The position numbers and the translations under genes were made by a program. Shown here in pieces: positions 59,620 through 64,000 of a stretch of 64,000 nucleotides of DNA; the first letter of the stretch is position 1, and each line of letters starts with the position of its first letter. The DNA lies in NCBI RefSeq assembly GCF_037482285.1, contig NZ_JBBEYB010000008.1:1-64000 (forward strand), in the 5' to 3' direction. This DNA comes from Aquabacterium sp029268225. Lineage in GTDB: Bacteria; Pseudomonadota; Gammaproteobacteria; Burkholderiales; Burkholderiaceae_C. The notes beneath the pieces were generated by a model, which worked only from the letters and a program-made list of their open reading frames with translations, had not been told where the DNA came from and searched no databases.

Positions 59620-60070
59620 CTTGGCTCTCCTCCTGATGTGTGTGGGTGGCCCCCTCGCCCTGAACCTGCGCAAAAGCTGCCATCACCGCCCGGGTGAACT
59701 GGCGCACCTGCTCAGGCGACAAACCCGCCAGGCCAGGGTCGATGACGACCTCGATGCCAGCGGCCACCATCAGGTGGCTGCGCACCGACACCGACCCCAC
59801 GGCGGGTGCGCGCGGGGCCACGGGGGCTGCGCCGCCATGCAGCAACTCGCGGATGCGCTCAAGCGAGAGCCCGGCCGCCGTCCACTTCTTGATGAGCAGC
59901 AGTTGCTCCAGGTGGGTGGCGCCATAGCGTGCCGCGCGAGTCTCGCCTTGCGGGCGGTCCACCAGGCCGATCTGCACGTAGTAGCGCACGGTGCGCGGCG
60001 GCAAATCGGCCAGCACGCACAACTCCGCCAAGGCGTAACTGGGTGCGGGAGGCTGGGAAGGGGTGTGCAT
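59603..60070 (-). CDS. MerR-family transcriptional regulator
   Basis: A 155-residue regulator. The N-terminal winged helix is clear: LAELCVLADLPPRTVRYYVQIGLVDRP and ARYGATHLEQLLLIKKWTAAGLSLERIRELL. The C-terminal part (85-155) has no metal-binding cysteines; it is short and unassigned, with GSVSVRSHLMVAAGIEVVID and a His/Gln-rich end. It overlaps and co-transcribes with the VIT/vWA gene, whose expression it most likely controls through the dyad just before its own start. Confidence 0.88.
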   Translation of the reverse strand: MHTPSQPPAPSYALAELCVLADLPPRTVRYYVQIGLVDRPQGETRAARYGATHLEQLLLIKKWTAAGLSLERIRELLHGGAAPVAPRAPAVGSVSVRSHLMVAAGIEVVIDPGLAGLSPEQVRQFTRAVMAAFAQVQGEGATHTHQEESQDGQAQ

Positions 60071-60109
60071 GCCGCAATTAAATCAGCACAACTGATTTAA
60101 TGCAACTGT
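60071..60109 (-). promoter_or_regulatory. Perfect dyad and probable leaderless promoter of merR-VIT operon
   Basis: ATTAAATCAG (60078-60087), five bases, CTGATTTAAT (60093-60102): a perfect 10+10 inverted repeat only 7 bases before the MerR ATG. On the minus strand it lies between TTGCAT (a weak -35) and TAATTG (a -10-like hexamer), 19 bases apart, the long spacing typical of MerR-type promoters. A start 6-7 bases after that -10 would fall on the ATG itself, so the message would be leaderless. Confidence 0.65.
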
Positions 60110-60150
60110 CTAAATGTGCAAGCCTGCGCGAAAAGCCTTAGGATGGGCGC

Positions 60151-60270
60151 ATGACCATCCTGCTCATCCTCACCCCCCTGGCCTTGGCGATGACTTTGCC
60201 GGCTCTGGTTCGCAGGGCACTGCGGCAGGGGCATCGAGAGGCGGTCAGGTTGATGCGCCGCGCCGGGTAG
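60151..60270 (+). CDS. Possible 39-residue membrane peptide
   Basis: ATG at 60151 has AGGA 7 bases upstream and opens a 39-codon frame: MTILLILTPLALAMTLPALV (one membrane helix) followed by a strongly basic tail (RRALRQGHREAVRLMRRAG). It diverges from MerR and overlaps the 3' end of the convergent sirtuin gene by 26 bases. The shape is that of a small inner-membrane peptide, but such a short frame may be chance. Confidence 0.35.
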   Translation: MTILLILTPLALAMTLPALVRRALRQGHREAVRLMRRAG

Positions 60271-61120
60271 CCAGCGCCTCCCCGATCAACGCCAGTCCAG
60301 CGGACGCCCCCAAGGGCAGGCCCACGTCCCAGCGCGTCGGCACCTCACTCTCATTGGGATTGATGCGAATCAGTCGTCCGCCGTGCTGGTGGATCACACG
60401 GTGGCTGAAATGCCGCACCGACGGAATCGTGGTGCCCGCTCCCAACTCGATCACGACGGGTCGCTCGACAGATGCCAACCACTGGCTCAAGCGATGCTCC
60501 TGGGCTGCGCTGCGCTGATCGACCCAACCCCAATCGTCGAACATCAGCACATTGGGCCGGGCCAGCCCGCCGCAACGCGGACACACAGGTGGCACGCTCA
60601 GCAGCCGGCAGTGCTGCGCATCCACGTCTGGCTGGAAATCGTCGGCCACCCAGATGTGGTCACAGCAAGGCGCCAGGCACTGAAGGTGGTGGATGGAGCC
60701 ATGGCACTCGTAGAGCCGTGCGGGATCGAAACCCGCTTTCTGAAACTGCCCATCGACGTTGCTGGTGAACACCGCCAAACCATGCGGCAGCTCCGCGCCC
60801 CAGCGCTGCAGCAGCTCAAAGCCGGCATGGGGCACGGTCTTGCGGTACAGGTCGAGGCGATGCCCGTAGAAGCCCCAAGCCAACTCAGGCGAGGCGCGAA
60901 ACGCCTCCGGCGAGGCGATGCGGTAGAAGTCCATCCCCGCCTGACGCAAAGCAGGATAGGCACGCCAAAAGCCTTCCTTGCCACGGAAGTCCGGCAAGCC
61001 TGAGTCGATGCCCATGCCCGCGCCTGCGGCAACGATGAGCGCGTCGGCCTGGTCGATCAACGCGGCCGCAAGTTCGACCGCTTCGGACAGATCAGGAGGA
61101 TGGCTTCTGGCTTCATGCAT
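60245..61120 (-). CDS. Sirtuin-type NAD-dependent deacylase
   Basis: A 291-residue Sir2-family protein: ALIVAAGAGMGIDSGLPDFR (NAD binding), FTSNVDGQFQKAGF, catalytic His in YECHGSIHHLQC, zinc Cys in LQCLAPCC and PPVCPRCGGLARPNVLMFDDW, ELGAGTTIPSVRHFSH and INPNESEVP. The GAGMGIDSG in place of GAG.S..SGIP marks a divergent bacterial branch, some of whose members act on ADP-ribose or other acyl groups. ATG at 61120 is preferred to GTG at 61150, which lies between the tRNA terminator and the gene. Confidence 0.88.
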   Translation of the reverse strand: MHEARSHPPDLSEAVELAAALIDQADALIVAAGAGMGIDSGLPDFRGKEGFWRAYPALRQAGMDFYRIASPEAFRASPELAWGFYGHRLDLYRKTVPHAGFELLQRWGAELPHGLAVFTSNVDGQFQKAGFDPARLYECHGSIHHLQCLAPCCDHIWVADDFQPDVDAQHCRLLSVPPVCPRCGGLARPNVLMFDDWGWVDQRSAAQEHRLSQWLASVERPVVIELGAGTTIPSVRHFSHRVIHQHGGRLIRINPNESEVPTRWDVGLPLGASAGLALIGEALATRRGAST

Positions 61121-61183
61121 AGGGAGTGAGTCTTGAGGAATGTCACGCACGCATCACCATGAATCGCCTTACATCGGCCCCAG

Positions 61184-61215
61184 AAACAACAAAGGCCACC
61201 CTTGCGAGGCGGCCT
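61184..61215 (-). terminator. Terminator after tRNA-Thr
   Basis: On the minus strand AGGCCGCC and GGTGGCCT form an 8-pair stem (one G-U) with a 7-base loop, followed by TTGTTGTTT. It lies 17 bases after the tRNA 3' end. Confidence 0.8.
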
Positions 61216-61231
61216 AAGTCGTTGATTTTAT

Positions 61232-61307
61232 TGGTGCCGGAGAAAGGAATCGAACCCTCGACCTTCTCATTACGAATGAGCTGCTCTACCGACTGAGCTA
61301 CACCGGC
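61232..61307 (-). tRNA. thrW: tRNA-Thr(CGT)
   Basis: 76 bases with encoded CCA. The 5' acceptor strand is GCCGGTG, the D arm contains GCTCAGTCGGTAGAGC, the anticodon loop is TTCGTAA (anticodon CGT), and the T arm has GGGTTCGATTCC. It closely follows E. coli thrW in layout. The acceptor stem shows one T-T mismatch at pair 6-67. It stands alone between the sirtuin and dosC genes. Confidence 0.95.
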
Positions 61308-61380
61308 TTCCAAGCCCAACATTATAGCTCGGTTTCAGGACATTAACTCACATCCCCAGCACCTCGACACCATCGTGCAT

Positions 61381-62739
61381 TCACGGCGCCACGCACACCC
61401 GGTTGCGCCCGGTCTGCTTGGCCTCATACATGGCCTGGTCTGCACGGTTGATCAGGTACTGGTAGTCCGGATGACCGTCGTACACCGCCACACCCACGCT
61501 GATCGTCACCTGCAGCTTGCGCCCCATGCTCACCAAAAACTCATTGGTCTCGAAGCGGTGGCGCAGCGTTTCGGCAATCCGGCAAGCGACCTGTGGATCA
61601 ATCTCCACCAGCATCACCAGCATCTCCTCCCCACCGTAACGGAACACGAAATCGCCGTTGCGCACCGAGTTCAGCACCAGCATCGCGGCCTGCTGCAGCA
61701 CAATGTCGCCCGCTTCGTGGCCATACTGGTCATTGATGTGCTTGAAGTGGTCCACGTCAATCATCAGCATCGCAAACTGCGTGTGCCGTTCCGTTGCCAC
61801 CTTGATCTCGCGCGACAACACCGATGGCAGGAAGCGACGGTTCAACAGGCGTGTCAGCGTGTCGCGGCCGTTTTCCACCTCCAACTGGCGCTCGAACAAG
61901 GCGCTCAGCTGGAACTTCAGGTTGTCCAGCTCGGTCTGCAAGGTCATGATGAGCGCCTGCAATTGGCGCAAGGCATCCTCACCATCCTGGGGTGCGCACA
62001 TCTGCGGCAAGATGGTTTCATCCACCCGCTCCATGATCTCGGCGATCAGCTCCACCTCGGGTGCACCTTCGAACATCGCGCTGGCCTTGTGGTGGAACCA
62101 CAGACCAAACTCGGAACGTGACAGTGCCGGCAGCACCGCGGGCTGAGGCAAACGGTGCAACATGAACAGCACCTCCTGCCCCCACTCCAGCAAGACAGAT
62201 CGCTGCTTTTCGCGCTCCACCGACATGTTCTGGCCCAATGAGAACAAGCGGTAGGCCTCGTCATTGCGGGCACTGCGCTGGGTGTTGCGCTGGTAGGCTT
62301 CCGACATCAGTTCCAGCGCGAGGTCCATCAATTGGCCCGCATACGCCTGGGCTTCACGCAGCAACGCCTCTGACGCACCGCTCACAACCAGTTGGTTGTT
62401 CAGCACGTGCTTGAGCAAGCGTGCACCCCGTGCCACCAGGTGAATCGGCAGGTGGATGCGGGCATGGACCTCGCCCACATGGCGCTGGTGCGCGACCACC
62501 GTGGCAGCCTCCTGCGGAGGATCGGCGTAGATCTCCTGCACCCACCGCATCATCGAGGCATGCAAGCGGTCGTGCACCACGTTGTTGGTCAAAAAGGGCG
62601 CCGCCTGAGGATGCCGCTCCATCGTCGCGTAGAAGGCATCGGCCAGCAAGGCTGCGTCACGGTGGGCCACATCGGCCAGCAGGCGGCGGCAATCGGCGCT
62701 GGCCGATTGCACAAGGGTGTTCCAATCAAGTTCAGGCAT
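61381..62739 (-). CDS. dosC: Globin-coupled diguanylate cyclase (DosC-type oxygen sensor)
   Basis: A 452-residue protein, about the length of E. coli DosC (460). The globin sensor (1-160) has the proximal haem His in HQRHVGEVHARIHLPIHLVARG. The middle domain (EAYRLFSLGQNMSVEREKQR, RSEFGLWFHHKASAMF) is as in DosC. The cyclase has DTLTRLLNRRFLPSVLSREI, AMLMIDVDHFKHINDQYGH, the signature FRYGGEEMLVML (GGEEM, active form) and YDGHPDYQYLINRADQAMYE. It makes c-di-GMP in response to oxygen or NO at the haem. No DosP phosphodiesterase gene lies beside it. GTG at 62754 is an alternative start. Confidence 0.93.
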   Translation of the reverse strand: MPELDWNTLVQSASADCRRLLADVAHRDAALLADAFYATMERHPQAAPFLTNNVVHDRLHASMMRWVQEIYADPPQEAATVVAHQRHVGEVHARIHLPIHLVARGARLLKHVLNNQLVVSGASEALLREAQAYAGQLMDLALELMSEAYQRNTQRSARNDEAYRLFSLGQNMSVEREKQRSVLLEWGQEVLFMLHRLPQPAVLPALSRSEFGLWFHHKASAMFEGAPEVELIAEIMERVDETILPQMCAPQDGEDALRQLQALIMTLQTELDNLKFQLSALFERQLEVENGRDTLTRLLNRRFLPSVLSREIKVATERHTQFAMLMIDVDHFKHINDQYGHEAGDIVLQQAAMLVLNSVRNGDFVFRYGGEEMLVMLVEIDPQVACRIAETLRHRFETNEFLVSMGRKLQVTISVGVAVYDGHPDYQYLINRADQAMYEAKQTGRNRVCVAP

Positions 62740-62763
62740 ACAAGCGCCGCTCACAGCAACATC

Positions 62764-62785
62764 AAAAAAGCCCGCCGAAGCGGGC
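62764..62785 (-). terminator. Terminator after fbp
   Basis: On the minus strand GCCCGC-TTCG-GCGGGC is a perfect stem with a stable TTCG tetraloop, followed by TTTTTT. It lies 22 bases after the fbp stop and 25 bases before the dosC start, so dosC has its own promoter or depends on read-through. Confidence 0.93.
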
Positions 62786-62807
62786 CATGCACAGGTCGCC
62801 TCGAGGC

Positions 62808-63812
62808 TTACTGCGCTTCACGGTGGTACGCCGTCACGCGCTCCACCTCGTTCTTCGAACCCAGCACCACCGACACGCGCTCGTGCAGGCTCGTCGGCTG
62901 GATCTCCATGATGCGTTGCACGCCATTGGTGGCAGCGCCACCGGCCTGTTCCACCAGGAAGCTCATCGGGTTGGCTTCGTACATCAGGCGCAGCTTGCCC
63001 GGCTTGCCCGGCTCACGCTTGTCCCAGGGGTACATGAAGATGCCGCCACGGGTCAAGATGCGGTGCACGTCGGCCACCATCGCGGCCACCCAGCGCATGT
63101 TGAAGTCCTTGCCGCGAGGACCTTCCTTGCCCTGGAGGCACTCGTCGATGTAACGCTTGACCGGCGCAGCCCAGTGGCGCATGTTCGACATGTTGATGGC
63201 GAACTCCTTGGTGTCTTCCGGAATGCGCACGTTGTCGTCCGTCATGATCCAGGCGCCCATCTCACGGTCGAGCGTGAACACCACCACGCCCTGGCCCACG
63301 GTCAGCACCAGCGTGGTCTGCGGGCCGTATACGCAGTAGCCAGCGCAGACCTGAGCGGTGCCAGGCTGCAGGAAACTGTCGTTGGTGACCTCACCACCCT
63401 GATGCTTGAGCACCGAGAAGATGGTGCCAATGCTCACGTTGATGTCGATGTTGCTCGAGCCGTCCAGGGGATCGAACAGCAGCAGGTATTCGCCCTGCGG
63501 GTAGCGATTGGGCACCGCCACCATGTCATCCATTTCCTCGGAGGCCATGCCAGCCAAGTGGCCGCCCCACTCGTTGGCCTCGATCAGCACCTCGTTGGCG
63601 ATGATGTCGAGCTTTTTCTGGACTTCGCCCTGCACGTTCTCGCTGCCAGCGGTGCCCAGGACTTCACCCAGGGCGCCCTTGCTGACGCTGATGGCGATGC
63701 GCTTACAGGCGCGGGCCACGACTTCGATGAGCAGACGCAGCTGCGACGGAATCTGGGCCTCGCCCCGCTGTTGCTCGATCAGGTACTGCGTGAGGCTGAT
63801 ACGTTTGGTCAT
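62808..63812 (-). CDS. fbp: Class I fructose-1,6-bisphosphatase
   Basis: A 334-residue enzyme of gluconeogenesis and, in autotrophs, the Calvin cycle. It starts MTKRISLTQYLIEQQRGEAQ. YLLLFDPLDGSSNIDINVSI is the metal and substrate site (DPLDGSS), with ANEWGGHLAGMASEEMDDM before it, TRGGIFMYPWDKREPGKPGK and YEANPMSFLVEQAGGAATNG after it. All metal ligands are present. It follows pepN by 46 bases and ends in a strong terminator. Confidence 0.97.
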   Translation of the reverse strand: MTKRISLTQYLIEQQRGEAQIPSQLRLLIEVVARACKRIAISVSKGALGEVLGTAGSENVQGEVQKKLDIIANEVLIEANEWGGHLAGMASEEMDDMVAVPNRYPQGEYLLLFDPLDGSSNIDINVSIGTIFSVLKHQGGEVTNDSFLQPGTAQVCAGYCVYGPQTTLVLTVGQGVVVFTLDREMGAWIMTDDNVRIPEDTKEFAINMSNMRHWAAPVKRYIDECLQGKEGPRGKDFNMRWVAAMVADVHRILTRGGIFMYPWDKREPGKPGKLRLMYEANPMSFLVEQAGGAATNGVQRIMEIQPTSLHERVSVVLGSKNEVERVTAYHREAQ

Positions 63813-63858
63813 GATGATCAGATGAATAAGAAAATGGATTCAGACAGGCCGATGGCAC

Positions 63859-64000
63859 TCAGTCCTGCAAAGCGCGGGTCACGATCTCGCGCACATCGTC
63901 GGACAGCTCGGTGCGGACCGCCACTCGCTTGAGCGCTTCGCAGGCCGCGGTGCGATAAGGCTCGGCCAGGCGACGCCAGTGATCCATAGCGCGCGCCAGG
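63859..64000 (-). CDS. pepN: Aminopeptidase N (M1 family), C-terminal end
   Basis: The last 46 codons before a TGA at 63859-63861 read LARAMDHWRRLAEPYRTAAC, then EALKRVAVRTELSDDVREIV and TRALQD. This is the C-terminal helical end of the bacterial PepN type ('LARAL..W..LAEPYR'), and the pepN-fbp order is common in Burkholderiales. The catalytic part lies outside the window. Confidence 0.8.
   Translation of the reverse strand, partial: LARAMDHWRRLAEPYRTAACEALKRVAVRTELSDDVREIVTRALQD

Overview
The window is high-GC, gene-dense DNA that reads as the chromosome of a Burkholderiales-type betaproteobacterium. The signs are the DUF4148 and DUF3297 small proteins, a class I PhaC next to a beta-ketothiolase, the fbp-pepN neighbourhood, a DosC-type cyclase and MerR/LysR/AraC regulators of that group. 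I see no transposase, phage gene, rRNA or CRISPR array. One tRNA, tRNA-Thr(CGT), is present. The genus cannot be fixed from this sequence alone.

Layout. 1-7543 (minus): a heavy-metal-type tripartite efflux operon (CzcI-like leader protein, TolC-like outer membrane factor, His-rich membrane-anchored protein, adaptor, RND pump, small periplasmic protein), then the start of a DMT permease. 7731-10358: an intracellular trypsin-like protease, a cold-shock protein with a clear terminator, and a RIO-type kinase. 10566-18186 (minus): a six-gene phosphate-scavenging operon made of a TonB-dependent receptor, a double-domain beta-propeller phytase, TonB, ExbB, ExbD and a PhoX-like phosphatase. A very good Pho box and a correctly spaced -10 lie just upstream. 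18510-20484: a GGDEF protein with a broken active-site motif and an AraC regulator. 20586-26032: a PhoU-like protein of unknown role, a pyruvate phosphate dikinase without its C-terminal domain, and PHA synthase. 26019-28073: small unknown genes, a gene remnant and an alpha/beta hydrolase. 28096-30119 (minus): a BAHD-like acyltransferase and an isoprenylcysteine-methyltransferase-like membrane enzyme. 30335-31519: beta-ketothiolase with a strong terminator.

31615-40593: a TetR regulator divergent from an eight-gene membrane-lipid operon (FAD oxidoreductase, DUF1365, Cfa-type methyltransferase, chalcone-isomerase-like protein, MFS carrier, DUF3833 lipoprotein, SDR, NTF2-like), followed by an alpha/beta hydrolase. 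40604-48231 (minus): a signalling operon of an HD-GYP response regulator, a periplasmic histidine phosphatase, a hybrid histidine kinase split by one in-frame amber codon, and an exonuclease/GIY-YIG protein. 48316-51277: DHH phosphoesterase, a hypothetical protein, HMCES-type abasic-site protein, DUF3297 and a small unknown. 51326-54310: a large sensor HD-GYP protein with an insert in its catalytic domain. 54295-57186: DUF4148, LysR and a GntP permease. 57190-60070 (minus): a VIT/vWA protein and its MerR regulator, with a perfect dyad at the promoter. 60245-64000 (minus): sirtuin, tRNA-Thr, DosC globin-coupled diguanylate cyclase, Fbp, and the C-terminal end of PepN.

The strongest leads are the Pho-box-controlled phytate operon, the truncated dikinase paired with a PhoU-like protein, the amber-split hybrid kinase, the bacterial BAHD-like enzyme with its methyltransferase partner, the MerR-VIT/vWA unit with a probable leaderless promoter, and the short His-containing motif shared by two proteins of the metal efflux operon.
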